A DNA stretch of 64,000 nucleotides from Qipengyuania_B sp965214525 (GCA_965214525.1 OZ243959.1:1736001-1800000); one strand, 5' to 3'. Shown: positions 44,399 to 53,706, counted from the stretch's first letter. Made by a program: numbers and translations. Notes: generated by a model not told the origin, from the letters alone.

Positions 44399-44478
44399 CG
44401 CTCGAGCGCGCGGGCGACCGTATGCTGTAGCGGCATTGGGAAGGGGTGCCGGCGCAAGCCGGGACAAGGGGGCCGGGT

Positions 44479-46983
44479 GTGATCGAATTTCTACTTGTAC
44501 TTGGGCTGGGCGTCCTGCTGTACATGTCGTGGCAGCGGGTCACGGCGCTGGAGCAACGAACCCGGCAGCTTGAACAGCAATACGAAGCTTTGTGGCTGCG
44601 GACCGACGGTAATCGAGGCGAAGGGCATGTCGCGACCGCCGCCGACCACGAAGATCCGCTTGCTCTTGCCGAACCGGAAAGCGCGCAACCAGGTTTCGCG
44701 AACCCTTGGAGCGTTCGGGTTCGCAGCACTCGAGAACACTTGCTCGAAGATACCGAGGCACAACCCGTGTCGACCCCGGCGCAGGCGGACCCCGAACCGG
44801 TGTATCCCGAAGAGACAGACGTAGAACTGCCCGAAAGTGCGACATCCGCACCCAGCGCGCGCCGGTTCGATTTCGAGGAAATCTTCGGCCGACAGCTGCC
44901 GATCTGGGGTGGCGGCATCGCGCTGGCCATCGCGGGTTTCTTCATGGTCCGCTGGGCGATCGATGCCGGAGTGCTGACCCGCGCGGTAAGGGTCATGCTG
45001 AGCTTCGCGTTTGGCGCGCTCCTGATCGTCGCCGCCGAACTCGCCCACCGTTTCGAAACCCGCGTGCAGGACGAGCGGGTGCGACAGGCGCTTGCAGGAG
45101 CGGGTATCGCCACGCTGTATGCCGCGTTCTACCTTGCCGGCAACTTCTACGGCTTAATCGATCCCGCGGTCGCCTTTGTCGGCATGGCGATGATCACCGC
45201 GCTAGCCATAGGTCTTTCCTTCCGGTTCGGCGTGGCGAGTGCCGTGCTCGGTCTGGTCGGCGGGTTCGCGGCCCCCGCCCTTGCCGGTAGCACCGATCCC
45301 AACCTGCCCATGCTGGCAACTTATCTCGCGCTGGTCACGGGCGGGCTGACGGTGACGGGCCGCCGCCAGCAACACCCGTGGTTGGGCATTGCCGCACTGG
45401 TCGGAGCGTTCGGCTGGGGCATGCTGCTAGTGTTCGAGACCGGTCCGATGCGATACGGGGCGGTCATTGCGGTGGGCGGCTATCTGGTCGTGATTGGCGC
45501 GATGCTGCCCTCGCTGCTGGGCGTCGGTCCGCTGGGTGTTTGGGGACGGCTGATCGCTGGCGGTGTGGCGACGTTGCAGATCGCCGTGCTGGTCGACCGT
45601 TCGGGCTACAGCCCGCTGGCTTGGGCAACGTATCTGCTGCTGGCCGGGGCTCTGGCCATCCTTGGCATGCGTTCTGCCCGTTTGCGAGAGGCTGTTGCGT
45701 TGGGCGCCGCCTTGTTCTTGTGCCTGATAGCCGCCTGGCCCGACGCTTCCGGCCTGTGGCTGATCGTTATCGCGGCGGCAGGAGCGATCATTTTTGCTGG
45801 TTCTGCGCTGTTTTATCTCCGCGACCGGACGGCTGGGGTAGTTGACGTCGTCCAGCTTGGCTTGTTTTCCGTGGCCCTGATCGCGGCAATCTGCATCCAG
45901 CGCGGCCAGCCGATCCTCGATGCGCGTGCAATTACGTTCGCGGTTGGCGCGTCGCTTCTGGCAGGCTTCCCGGCGCTCGGTGCTTGGTGGGAGAGCAAGA
46001 CCAGCGGACCCTCTTGGACTGCAACTATCCTTACGGCTTCGGCCACCGCGACGCTGCTACTTGCGGCCTTGCTGATAGTGCCGGCCTGGACTGCCCCGTT
46101 GGTGGTTGCCGCCTTGGCGCTGCCGCTGCAGGCCCTGCTACGCGCCCCTTCCTTTGCAAGAAAGGACGTTTTGCACTGGGGCCTTGCGGCAAGCGCCGTC
46201 ATCCTACTGATGGCGACCGCCGTGCCCCGTGAATTGGACATGTTGTGGCAGGGCAACCACGATACGGCGCAATGGCGTTTCGCCTTTCGATGGGCTGCAT
46301 CTGCGATCCCCTTTGCAATAGCGGCAACAATCGGTGGAAACGTGCTAGTGCGCCGAGGGGCGGAAGCCCTTGCCGCCCTGTTGCTGTATGGAGCGATTGC
46401 CATGCTGTTGTCAGGCGTGCTGTTGCCACTGGCATTGGCCCTGGCCGGAGTGGGTTTGGCTTGGCGCGCCCGGGGCCGCGAAGCAGCGCTTGCAGCCGTT
46501 CTTGCGCTTGGTTTGCTAGGGGCTGTCCTGCCGCTGGGAGCCTGGATCAGCGCCGGGGTGCTGGCGTTGGCCGGTTGGCCCTTCTTGCTGTTCGATCTTC
46601 CTTCCCTGGCGCGAGTACTGGGAAGGATCGCGCCGCTGTTGATCGCCATTGGCGGCAGCGCAGCGCTCGGTTCTCGCCTGTTCGCACGCGGCAGCAAGGT
46701 TTGGATCGGTCTTGTGGCCGTACTTGCATCGGTGCTCGGGCATACGCTTTACAAGCAGGTGTTTGCAATCGACACGGCGGCCCGCTTCGTCGCGCTGGGA
46801 TTGGCCGAGAGGACCATGTGGGAAGCGCTGCTTGCCCTGTGCGGCTGGGGCTTGGCGTTAATTACAGCCAGCCGGTGGGTGCTGCCCGCCGGAACCCGCT
46901 TCGCATCGGTGGCTGCCTTGCCCGTAATTGTAACGTTGGCCCATTTCTGTTGGTTCACATTGGTCCTGCACAACCCTTTGTAG
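44479..46983 (+). CDS. DUF2339 polytopic membrane protein, N-terminal part truncated by an amber codon
   Basis: 834 residues from GTG 44479 (an AAGGGGG site precedes). A signal-anchor helix and coiled segment (VTALEQRTRQLEQQYEAL), an acidic linker, then RQLPIWGGGIALAIAGFFMVRWAIDAG, the DUF2339 opening, and about 25 helices. The frame stops at TAG 46981-46983, but the same frame continues from 46984 with more DUF2339 sequence. A single TGG-to-TAG change would explain this. If there is no readthrough, the protein lacks its last four to five helices. Confidence 0.85.
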   Translation: MIEFLLVLGLGVLLYMSWQRVTALEQRTRQLEQQYEALWLRTDGNRGEGHVATAADHEDPLALAEPESAQPGFANPWSVRVRSTREHLLEDTEAQPVSTPAQADPEPVYPEETDVELPESATSAPSARRFDFEEIFGRQLPIWGGGIALAIAGFFMVRWAIDAGVLTRAVRVMLSFAFGALLIVAAELAHRFETRVQDERVRQALAGAGIATLYAAFYLAGNFYGLIDPAVAFVGMAMITALAIGLSFRFGVASAVLGLVGGFAAPALAGSTDPNLPMLATYLALVTGGLTVTGRRQQHPWLGIAALVGAFGWGMLLVFETGPMRYGAVIAVGGYLVVIGAMLPSLLGVGPLGVWGRLIAGGVATLQIAVLVDRSGYSPLAWATYLLLAGALAILGMRSARLREAVALGAALFLCLIAAWPDASGLWLIVIAAAGAIIFAGSALFYLRDRTAGVVDVVQLGLFSVALIAAICIQRGQPILDARAITFAVGASLLAGFPALGAWWESKTSGPSWTATILTASATATLLLAALLIVPAWTAPLVVAALALPLQALLRAPSFARKDVLHWGLAASAVILLMATAVPRELDMLWQGNHDTAQWRFAFRWAASAIPFAIAATIGGNVLVRRGAEALAALLLYGAIAMLLSGVLLPLALALAGVGLAWRARGREAALAAVLALGLLGAVLPLGAWISAGVLALAGWPFLLFDLPSLARVLGRIAPLLIAIGGSAALGSRLFARGSKVWIGLVAVLASVLGHTLYKQVFAIDTAARFVALGLAERTMWEALLALCGWGLALITASRWVLPAGTRFASVAALPVIVTLAHFCWFTLVLHNPL

Positions 46984-47010
46984 AGCGAACAGGGTGTCGG
47001 GCAGTGGCCC

Positions 47011-47469
47011 GTGCTCAACCTCCTGGTGCCGGCTTACGGCGTGGCGTTAGGGGCGCTGATCTATCTCCGGCACCTGACGGGCGAGCAGCATGCCGCACGA
47101 CGGCCCGCCTGGGATGCGGGCGCCATGATCCTGATCGCGATGTTCGCCCTGTCGCAATTACGGCAATTCTATTCGGGCACTGTCCTTGACGCACCCTTGG
47201 GGGAGCAGGAAGACCTCTTGCGCTCGTTCCTCGCTATTGCGCTGGCGATCGGGTTCCTGCTGTGGGGTACGCATAACCGGCAGCGCAGCTGGCGAATAGG
47301 GTCGCTGATCCTCATGCTGCTGGCAGTCATCAAGGTGTTCGTCTTCGATGCCGCCGGCCTGGAAGGTCTTGCCCGGATCGCATCGTTCCTGGCGCTGGGG
47401 TTATGCCTTATCGGCATTGGCTGGTTTTATTCCCGGCAACTGGCCGAGCAGAAAGCCAGACCAAGCTGA
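47011..47469 (+). CDS. C-terminal fragment of the DUF2339 protein, in the same frame
   Basis: 152 codons of hydrophobic sequence in frame with the upstream gene, ending AAGLEGLARIASFLALGLCLIGIGWFY, a typical DUF2339 C-terminus. Sequence between the stop and this GTG (SEQGVGQWPVLNLLVPAYG) also reads as family protein, so coding appears intact from 46984. I see no strong ribosome site before the GTG at 47011, making independent translation doubtful. It is best seen as the distal half of one gene broken by a nonsense codon, or by a sequencing error. Confidence 0.75.
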   Translation: MLNLLVPAYGVALGALIYLRHLTGEQHAARRPAWDAGAMILIAMFALSQLRQFYSGTVLDAPLGEQEDLLRSFLAIALAIGFLLWGTHNRQRSWRIGSLILMLLAVIKVFVFDAAGLEGLARIASFLALGLCLIGIGWFYSRQLAEQKARPS

Positions 47470-47476
47470 GGCGGCC

Positions 47477-47917
47477 TTACAGATCCCGTTCGAGTTCGAG
47501 GTAGCTGGCCGGCACCCGCAGCGCTTCAGACGCCTGTTGTATCTCGCGCAGGAACAGCAGCAACGCCCACATCAGCAGGCCGATCGCGCCGAGGAACACC
47601 AATGCGACCAGCGGCCCCAGATCCACGCCGACGAACTCCTCTACGAACAAAGTGAGCACGGTCAGACCGATCGCCAGCCCGCTCACCACCAAGAGCCGGA
47701 TCGCCTGGGTGATGAGCGTGATCCGACGGTCGCAAATGCGGATTTCGCGCACGATCATGTCATGCTCCGTCCCCGTCGTCGCGCCGTGGGCCGGCTGAAT
47801 ATCGCGGACCCGGTCCACCACTCGCCCCAGCCGTCCCGACAGGATGTTCATGATATTGCCGATCGCGACCAGGACGAACACGGGGGCAAGCGCCAATTGA
47901 ATCGTCTGTGCGATCAT
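47477..47917 (-). CDS. DUF2721 membrane protein
   Basis: 146 residues from ATG 47917. Three to four helices: an N-terminal one (LALAPVFVLVAIGNIMNILSG), a basic RLGRVVDRVRDI loop and a C-terminal pair, matching DUF2721. Function unknown. It converges on the DUF2339 gene with 7 bp between stops. Confidence 0.85.
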   Translation of the reverse strand: MIAQTIQLALAPVFVLVAIGNIMNILSGRLGRVVDRVRDIQPAHGATTGTEHDMIVREIRICDRRITLITQAIRLLVVSGLAIGLTVLTLFVEEFVGVDLGPLVALVFLGAIGLLMWALLLFLREIQQASEALRVPASYLELERDL

Positions 47918-48024
47918 GAGGCGCCGCTGTCTGCAACAAAGCTGCGCATTGCAACCGATTTGGCGTTGGGCAGTTGAACGACTGAGATGATACAAGGCGC
48001 CTTTTCAATGCGATACCCAACCTA

Positions 48025-48426
48025 GTGAACCATACGTCTGCAAGGCACGTGTTGATCGTGGAGGATAATGCGTTGATCGCCATGGAACTGCAGGATACCT
48101 TGCGGGAACTCGGCGTGGGCAAAAGCTCGACCGCTCCTTCGGTAGAGGTTGCGCTGTCCCTATTGAAGGATGGCCACTCGCCCGATTGGGCAATTCTTGA
48201 TTACGACCTCAACGGGGAAGCGAGCGACCCTGTGGCGCATCGGCTGGGCACCCTTGGCATACCCTTCGTCCTTGCCAGCGGGTTCAAAACGCTGGCGAGT
48301 CGCCAGGAAGAGCTGGGAGCTTCCTGGCTGCTGACCAAACCTTATACCAAGCAGGATCTGCGCGAGTTGGTAGCGAAGGTAAAGGCACGCGGCGATCAGG
48401 ACAGATCAGCGGCACGGGGCAAATAG
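48025..48426 (+). CDS. Single-domain response regulator, FATGUY-like
   Basis: 133 residues from a GTG start. It is a receiver domain only: acidic pair in VLIVEDN, phosphoacceptor Asp in AILDYDLNGE, and Lys in LTKPYTKQDL. The PFVLASGF stretch before the last beta strand is close to the FATGUY motif of alphaproteobacterial single-domain regulators that exchange phosphate with HWE/HisKA_2 kinases of the general stress response. It has no output domain and no adjacent kinase; the HisKA_2-type kinase at 58.1 kb is a candidate partner. Confidence 0.88.
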   Translation: MNHTSARHVLIVEDNALIAMELQDTLRELGVGKSSTAPSVEVALSLLKDGHSPDWAILDYDLNGEASDPVAHRLGTLGIPFVLASGFKTLASRQEELGASWLLTKPYTKQDLRELVAKVKARGDQDRSAARGK

Positions 48427-49206
48427 TAACATCCTCGCGCCTTGGCTGCGCACATCGCCGAGGTCGTTTGTCCAACCGCACGAGCCGGCCGGTAGCCGGT
48501 CCCCGGCAATTTCTATCTCGCCGCGCAAGGGCATCACGAGGACCGCACCGCGGTACCGCGTGCGAACCGCATCGGGAACAGCGCCGACCACGTGATCGAG
48601 CATGAAATGCGGGCCATCGACCAATCGGGCGTTCTCATCTTCCGCGACATGCTGCTTAAGGCTGAGCGAATAAGGTCCGCGGTCGGCGACCTTGATCGCA
48701 TCGTCCAGATGCAATTCGCGCGGCCGCCCGTAATCGTAAAGACGATAGGTCACATCGCTGTTCTGCTGCAATTCAAACAGCGACAACCCACCGCCGATCG
48801 CATGCACCGTGCCGGCGGGAAGATAGAAGAAATCGCCCGATCGCACATCGTGCCATGTCAGCATTTTCTCGATGGAGCCATCCTGCGCCCCCGCGCGCAA
48901 TTCGGCTTCCGACAATGCGCGATCGAAACCGATGCCGAGTTGCGCGCCGTCCTGCGCATCGAGGACCAGCCAGCACTCTTCCTTGCCGCGCGATCCGGCG
49001 GGCGCACGCGCATCATCGGGGTGGACCTGCACCGACAGTTTTTCGCTGGTGAACAGGTACTTCGCCAGCAGCGCATCGAGCGGAGGCGGCGCTTCGAACC
49101 ATACTTCGCCGATGCGTTGGCCTTCGGGCGCGGCGAAGGGTTGCGGCAGGCTTTCCCGACCCCAAACCTTTTCGACCATTCGCGACGAAAGTCGGCCTGC
49201 TTTCAT
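48406..49206 (-). CDS. manA: Class I mannose-6-phosphate isomerase
   Basis: 266 residues. Cupin-type metal site in LSVQVHPDDARAP, then KEECWLVLDAQ and LPAGTVHAIGGGLSLFELQQNSDVTYRLYDYGR. It interconverts fructose-6-P and mannose-6-P for GDP-mannose synthesis. It is directly downstream of the guanylyltransferase gene (4-bp overlap) and overlaps the convergent response regulator by 21 bp. Confidence 0.93.
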   Translation of the reverse strand: MKAGRLSSRMVEKVWGRESLPQPFAAPEGQRIGEVWFEAPPPLDALLAKYLFTSEKLSVQVHPDDARAPAGSRGKEECWLVLDAQDGAQLGIGFDRALSEAELRAGAQDGSIEKMLTWHDVRSGDFFYLPAGTVHAIGGGLSLFELQQNSDVTYRLYDYGRPRELHLDDAIKVADRGPYSLSLKQHVAEDENARLVDGPHFMLDHVVGAVPDAVRTRYRGAVLVMPLRGEIEIAGDRLPAGSCGWTNDLGDVRSQGARMLLFAPCR

Positions 49207-50231
49207 TGCTCGCTTGCCCCCCGCAACCTGCCGACGCCTTGTGCGCCCATGTGAGACGTTACCAGGATATCGTCACCGTTAACCACCACCACGACATTCT
49301 CCAACCCCACGACCGATACGCTGGGGCCGTCCGTCTCCACCATCACATTGCGGCAATCGAGGAGTTCACCTGGCCCGCGCAGGCAATTGCCATCAGCATC
49401 CCGCGGTCGCGCCAGATGCAGGGCTTCCCAATTGCCGATGTCAGACCAGCCCATCTCGGTGGCAATCACTGCGGCGCGGTCGGTATTCTCCATGACGGCG
49501 TAATCAACCGATTCCCCCTCGATCGACGCGAACGCCTCCGCATGCGGGCGGATGGACGACCCGTCGCGCGCAGCGGCGTTCATCGCTGCGGCGACTGCTT
49601 GGGCCATCTTTGTCCGATGCTTGCGTAACTCATCAAGGAACGTGCCCGCCGTGAAGGCAAACAGGCCGCCATTCCAGACATAGCCGCCATCCGCCAGGAA
49701 GCTTTGCGCGCGCGCCAGGTCCGGTTTCTCGACAAAGGTCGCGATCCTGTGTCCGATCGCCAGCGGTTCTCCCAGGCGGATATAGCCATAGCCTGTTTCC
49801 GGCGCGTTCGGGCGGATCCCAAACGACACCAGCCAGCTTTCCCTGGCCAGGCTCGCCGCCTGCTCCACCCCTGCCCCAAAAGCGGCATTGTCCGCGATGT
49901 GGTGATCGCTTGGGCAAACCAGCATGACAGCATCTTCAGGCAAGGTCTGCGCGGCCAAGGCGATCGCCGGCGCCGTGTTCTTCGCGGCCGGTTCGACGAT
50001 TATGGCGGCCCCATCGCCAGCCTGGGCGAGAATATGCGCAAGATGCGCTTCACCCGCAACGATGATCGGTTCTGCGAACACAAGCGGATCGCCCACCCGA
50101 TCCAGCGTATCCTGGAACAGGGTCCGCTTGCCCAGAAGGGGCAGGAACGGCTTGGGATGGTCGCGTCGGCTTCTCGGCCATAACCTGGTGCCACCGCCGC
50201 CGCATAAGATAACCGGATGAATAGCGCCCAT
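49203..50231 (-). CDS. manC: Mannose-1-phosphate guanylyltransferase
   Basis: 342 residues from ATG 50231. Nucleotidyltransferase signature ILCGGGGTRLWPRSRRDHPKPFLPL, then CPSDHHI, ETGYGYIRLGEPL, FVEKPD, WNGGLFAF and the sugar-binding SVDYAVMEN. It makes GDP-mannose from GTP and mannose-1-P for surface polysaccharide. It lacks the C-terminal isomerase domain of bifunctional forms, which is supplied by the coupled manA. Confidence 0.94.
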   Translation of the reverse strand: MGAIHPVILCGGGGTRLWPRSRRDHPKPFLPLLGKRTLFQDTLDRVGDPLVFAEPIIVAGEAHLAHILAQAGDGAAIIVEPAAKNTAPAIALAAQTLPEDAVMLVCPSDHHIADNAAFGAGVEQAASLARESWLVSFGIRPNAPETGYGYIRLGEPLAIGHRIATFVEKPDLARAQSFLADGGYVWNGGLFAFTAGTFLDELRKHRTKMAQAVAAAMNAAARDGSSIRPHAEAFASIEGESVDYAVMENTDRAAVIATEMGWSDIGNWEALHLARPRDADGNCLRGPGELLDCRNVMVETDGPSVSVVGLENVVVVVNGDDILVTSHMGAQGVGRLRGASEQ

Positions 50232-50314
50232 GCGAAGCGAAAACCTCTTTGAGACAGGCCAATGGCCCTTGCGTTCTTGCAAAACCAGCGGACCCGCGCC
50301 GCAGTTCCGCTATC

Positions 50315-51046
50315 CTAGAACCATCGCTGGCGCCAGCCATAGGTTCCAGCAACGGGATCGCCGGCGGAATTGCGTGCAGGTTCGAACCGGAACCGTTCGA
50401 CAACAAGTTCGCAGGTAATGCGATCCGCCTCCGGGTCGGGCGAAGGGGTCGTGACACGGCAATTGGAAGCGCGGCCGTCTACGCCGACCGTCACATAGAC
50501 GATAACGAAGCTGCCCCTGCGTATCTGGCGTCCACCCGGCGGGGTCGGATAGTCGGCGGAGGAATTGATATCGCCTGCAATCTTCACCGGGTCGGTTGGA
50601 ACCATGACGACGTTACCCTGTCCGGCGCCGCCGGCACCGCTGCCGGTCCCCAAGCCATCGCCAGAAGCGCCGGTGCCCTCGCCAAAGTCGCGCGCGCCCG
50701 AACTGTTCTGCGTACCGGTAGACGAAGCGCGCGGAACAGGTTGCGGGGTCGCCAGCGCGATGGGTGGAGGCTGCGCCGTTACCGGACGCGGCACGGCCTC
50801 GCGACCGGGATTTCCCGCCAGGCCCGGATCGGGCACGGGGTCTTCCACCTCGGGCGGCGGATCGTCCGGCGCGACCGTGACGATAACGGTGCGACCTGCC
50901 AACGCCTGCTGTTCGAACCCGTCGAAGATGGTCGGGGCGAACGCGTGGATCAGCCCTATAAAGGCCGCGACATGCAACACGCCCACCAGGAGCAGGGTGC
51001 CCAATCTGGGCTTGGTAGGTGCTTCTACGAAAGAGGTTGAGGACAT
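50315..51046 (-). CDS. TonB energy transducer
   Basis: 243 residues. An N-terminal transmembrane anchor (residues about 17-40), a Pro-rich linker with DDPPPEVEDPVPDP, a Gly/Ser-rich segment, and a C-terminal TonB domain (FVIVYVTVGVDGRASNCRVTTPSPDPEADRITCELVVERFRFEPA). It transmits proton motive force from ExbBD to outer-membrane receptors, such as the one at 27.2-29.2 kb. exbBD are not in the window. Confidence 0.88.
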   Translation of the reverse strand: MSSTSFVEAPTKPRLGTLLLVGVLHVAAFIGLIHAFAPTIFDGFEQQALAGRTVIVTVAPDDPPPEVEDPVPDPGLAGNPGREAVPRPVTAQPPPIALATPQPVPRASSTGTQNSSGARDFGEGTGASGDGLGTGSGAGGAGQGNVVMVPTDPVKIAGDINSSADYPTPPGGRQIRRGSFVIVYVTVGVDGRASNCRVTTPSPDPEADRITCELVVERFRFEPARNSAGDPVAGTYGWRQRWF

Positions 51047-51125
51047 CGCTTGCAACGAGACGCGGCTTTACCGGCGGGTTATGGGGACGCCTGTAGCATT
51101 AGCGGGCCGGCCTTAATATCGTCTT

Positions 51126-51992
51126 TCAGGCAGAGCGGGCACGCTGAGGCAGAGCGGTCTCGGACGGGGGGCGCGAAAGATCGGTATCCGCAACTTCGTC
51201 GGTGTGCACATGGAAATGCACCAGCCCTGCCGCACCGAAAGCGGTGGTGATCGCGGTATCGGTCGCGTCGCGTCCCCGGGCGATGACGATCCGCGCAATC
51301 CGCGGTGTGTTATGCCGCGCGTCGAACGTGTACCACTGGCCGTCGAGATAGGCTTCGAACCAGGCGGAGAAATCCATCGGGTAATCGACCGGATCAATTC
51401 CGATATCGCCGAGATACCCGGTGCAATAGCGCGCCGGAATGTTCACGCCCCGGCATAGCGTAATCGCCAAATGCGCGAAATCGCGGCATACCCCGAACCG
51501 GTCGTCGAAGGCTGAACGCGCCGTGTGTTCGGAACTTGCCTTGGCATAATCGAACGAGATCCGCTCATGCGCGGCGTCCACCAGCGCCTGCACCCGGGCC
51601 CAGCCCGGCGTAGCCGAACCGGCGATCGACCAGGCTTCGTCGGCCAGTTGGGTGACTTCGCAATAGCGCGAACTCAGCAGGTAAAGGAGCACGTCGTCGG
51701 GCAGTTCTTCCACCGGCATTTGCCGTGCCGCCGGCACGACCGGGTCGGGCGTTCCGGGATCGGCGATGACGAAATCGTTGGTCAGGCTGATGCCGCCCTC
51801 AGGCACAACGAACCGGCTGCATACATTGCCGAACTGATCGAGGAACTGGTGGATAGGCACTGCCGGATCGGCCCGCAAGACCTCCGGTGTGCGCAAATCC
51901 CGTTGCCGCTCGCGCCGCACGTTGAGGAGCGCGATCATGGGCACTGGCTGCTCCGCCTCGAACCGCAGATCGTATCCCGTACGGATCAGCAT
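51126..51992 (-). CDS. Transglutaminase-like domain protein (first of a pair)
   Basis: 288 residues from ATG 51992. The catalytic triad region is visible: Cys in RFGVCRDFAHLAI, His/Asp in WYTFDARHNTPRI. It starts with LIRTGYDLRFEAEQPVPMIALL, typical of the bacterial transglutaminase-like N-terminal domain. It has no signal peptide and would act as a peptidase or amidase in the cytoplasm. It overlaps the second transglutaminase gene by 7 bp. Confidence 0.9.
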   Translation of the reverse strand: MLIRTGYDLRFEAEQPVPMIALLNVRRERQRDLRTPEVLRADPAVPIHQFLDQFGNVCSRFVVPEGGISLTNDFVIADPGTPDPVVPAARQMPVEELPDDVLLYLLSSRYCEVTQLADEAWSIAGSATPGWARVQALVDAAHERISFDYAKASSEHTARSAFDDRFGVCRDFAHLAITLCRGVNIPARYCTGYLGDIGIDPVDYPMDFSAWFEAYLDGQWYTFDARHNTPRIARIVIARGRDATDTAITTAFGAAGLVHFHVHTDEVADTDLSRPPSETALPQRARSA

Positions 51993-52900
51993 GCCGCGCG
52001 GTCCTTTTCCGAGAACGCCGCGTGAGTGGTGGCGAGGTCGACCTGCTTGATGGCGACATCGACCTGCATATCGATCTGGCTCCCCTTGGTTCCGCGCCAT
52101 GTGCCCGATAGCGGAATGGCCTGCGCCGGATCGCGCGCGACGGCAACCCGGATCAGCCCGCGATTGCCGACGATACCATTGGTCGGATCGAACTCGATCC
52201 AGCCCGATCCCGGCAGAAACACGCGCACCCAGGCATGGGTGCTGTGTCCGCCGACCCGGGCGTTCTCGTTATCCGGTTGATAGAGATAGCCCGAAACGAA
52301 GCGCGCCGCCAGTCCCAGCGCACGCACCCCTTCCATCATGAGCACGGCGTAATCCCGGCACGTGCCGCTGTGCTTCTCCAGCGTCTCCACCGGCGATTGG
52401 ATACCCTTCGTCTCACGCGGCAGATAATCGAAATCCTCGCGGATGCTGGTCGTCATCTTGCCGAGCATGGCAAGCGTGTCGTCGGCCCGGTCGGGAAAGC
52501 GCCGCGCCCAGCGATCAACCTCGCGGTCGCCATCGGGAAAGTCGCGTTCGATCGATCGCAGCAGGTCGGGCATGTCATGTGCGGAATAGGTAAAGGGATA
52601 GCGCGCCGCGTAGGGTTCAACTGCGATCGCGTCCGGACCCGTCGGCAGGTGCTCGACTTCCGCCGATCCACGCACTTCTAGCGTGTCTGCCCTGGCATCA
52701 AACGTGGCGATCGCCACTGCATTGCCGAACACATCCTGCAGCCAACGCAGCGATTCCGGTTCCGGGGTAATCTCGAGCGATGCGTCCAGAACCCGCTGGT
52801 CGTAGCTTTCGCGGGGGCGTACCAGGATACGATGCTCTCCAAAAGCGACATCGCGGCGGTAGCGGTAGCGGGTTACATGGTTGATCGATACAGTGGGCAT
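51986..52900 (-). CDS. Transglutaminase-like domain protein (second of a pair)
   Basis: 304 residues. N-terminal beta domain (INHVTRYRYRRDVAFGEHRILVRPR) and transglutaminase core with SGTCRDYAVLMMEGVRALGLAARFVSGYL, GGHSTHAWVRVFLPGSGWIEFDPTNG providing Cys, His and Asp. It is cytoplasmic. Such pairs often travel with alpha-E and circularly permuted ATP-grasp peptide-ligase genes, but those are absent here. It is divergent from an amidohydrolase gene by only 35 bp. Confidence 0.92.
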   Translation of the reverse strand: MPTVSINHVTRYRYRRDVAFGEHRILVRPRESYDQRVLDASLEITPEPESLRWLQDVFGNAVAIATFDARADTLEVRGSAEVEHLPTGPDAIAVEPYAARYPFTYSAHDMPDLLRSIERDFPDGDREVDRWARRFPDRADDTLAMLGKMTTSIREDFDYLPRETKGIQSPVETLEKHSGTCRDYAVLMMEGVRALGLAARFVSGYLYQPDNENARVGGHSTHAWVRVFLPGSGWIEFDPTNGIVGNRGLIRVAVARDPAQAIPLSGTWRGTKGSQIDMQVDVAIKQVDLATTHAAFSEKDRAAC

Positions 52901-52935
52901 AAGGGCCTGGTAGCAGTGACGAGGAACGGCAGGTT

Positions 52936-53706
52936 TTGAACACGTTTCAACTTCTCAATCCATCGGACCCCAAACCGGTCCGAGAAATTCGTAGCGACGT
53001 TCTAGACAGCCCGTTCGTGCTGATCGGCGATCATGCGGGCTCCGCTATCCCGGCATCGCTTGATCAACTCGGCTTGCCGCCAAAAGAGCGCGCACGGCAT
53101 ATTGCGATCGACATCGGGATCGAGGCGCTGGGCACAAGGCTGTCGCAGCGCCTAAATGCTCCCTTCATCTGGCAGACCTATTCTCGGCTGGTCGTCGATT
53201 GCAATCGCCGGCCGGACGAGGCCGGCTGGATCGTCGCGATCAGCGATAACACGGCCGTTCCCGGTAACCGTGACCTTGATGGAAGCGACCGGCAAGCCCG
53301 CCATGACGCGATTTACGCGCCCTATCATCAAGCCATCGGCCATGCGCTGGACCGGCGAGCCGATCGCCAGCCGCCCATAACGCTCGTGTCGCTGCACAGC
53401 TTCACGCCCTTCATGAACGGCACGCGCCGCCCGTGGGACATCGCGGTTTTGCACGATGGTCACAACGACGCATTTGCGCGCAAGGTTCTGCACCTGTTGC
53501 AAGCCGATGGCAGTTGGGTGGTCGGCGACAACGAACCCTATCGGATGGACGCCGTCGATCACACGATTCCACATCACGCCTTCGCGCGCGGCCTGCCCTA
53601 TATCGAACTGGAAATGCGGCAGGATTTGTTGGCCGACCCGGAAACATTCCTTAGGATCGCGGACACGCTGGAGCGCGTTCTGCCCGAAGCGTTGCCTTCA
53701 TCCTAA
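52936..53706 (+). CDS. N-formylglutamate amidohydrolase-like protein
   Basis: 256 residues from a TTG start with a GAGGAA site. Family features are FVLIGDHAGSAIP, DIGIEALGTRLSQRLNAPFIWQTYSRLVVDCNR and LVSLHSFTPFMNG, with the later EPYRMDAVDHTIPHHAFARGLPYIELEMRQDL. The enzyme hydrolyses N-formylglutamate or a related amide, as in histidine breakdown, but no hut genes are near. The TTG start could be wrong since only 35 bp separate it from the divergent gene. Confidence 0.88.
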   Translation: MNTFQLLNPSDPKPVREIRSDVLDSPFVLIGDHAGSAIPASLDQLGLPPKERARHIAIDIGIEALGTRLSQRLNAPFIWQTYSRLVVDCNRRPDEAGWIVAISDNTAVPGNRDLDGSDRQARHDAIYAPYHQAIGHALDRRADRQPPITLVSLHSFTPFMNGTRRPWDIAVLHDGHNDAFARKVLHLLQADGSWVVGDNEPYRMDAVDHTIPHHAFARGLPYIELEMRQDLLADPETFLRIADTLERVLPEALPSS

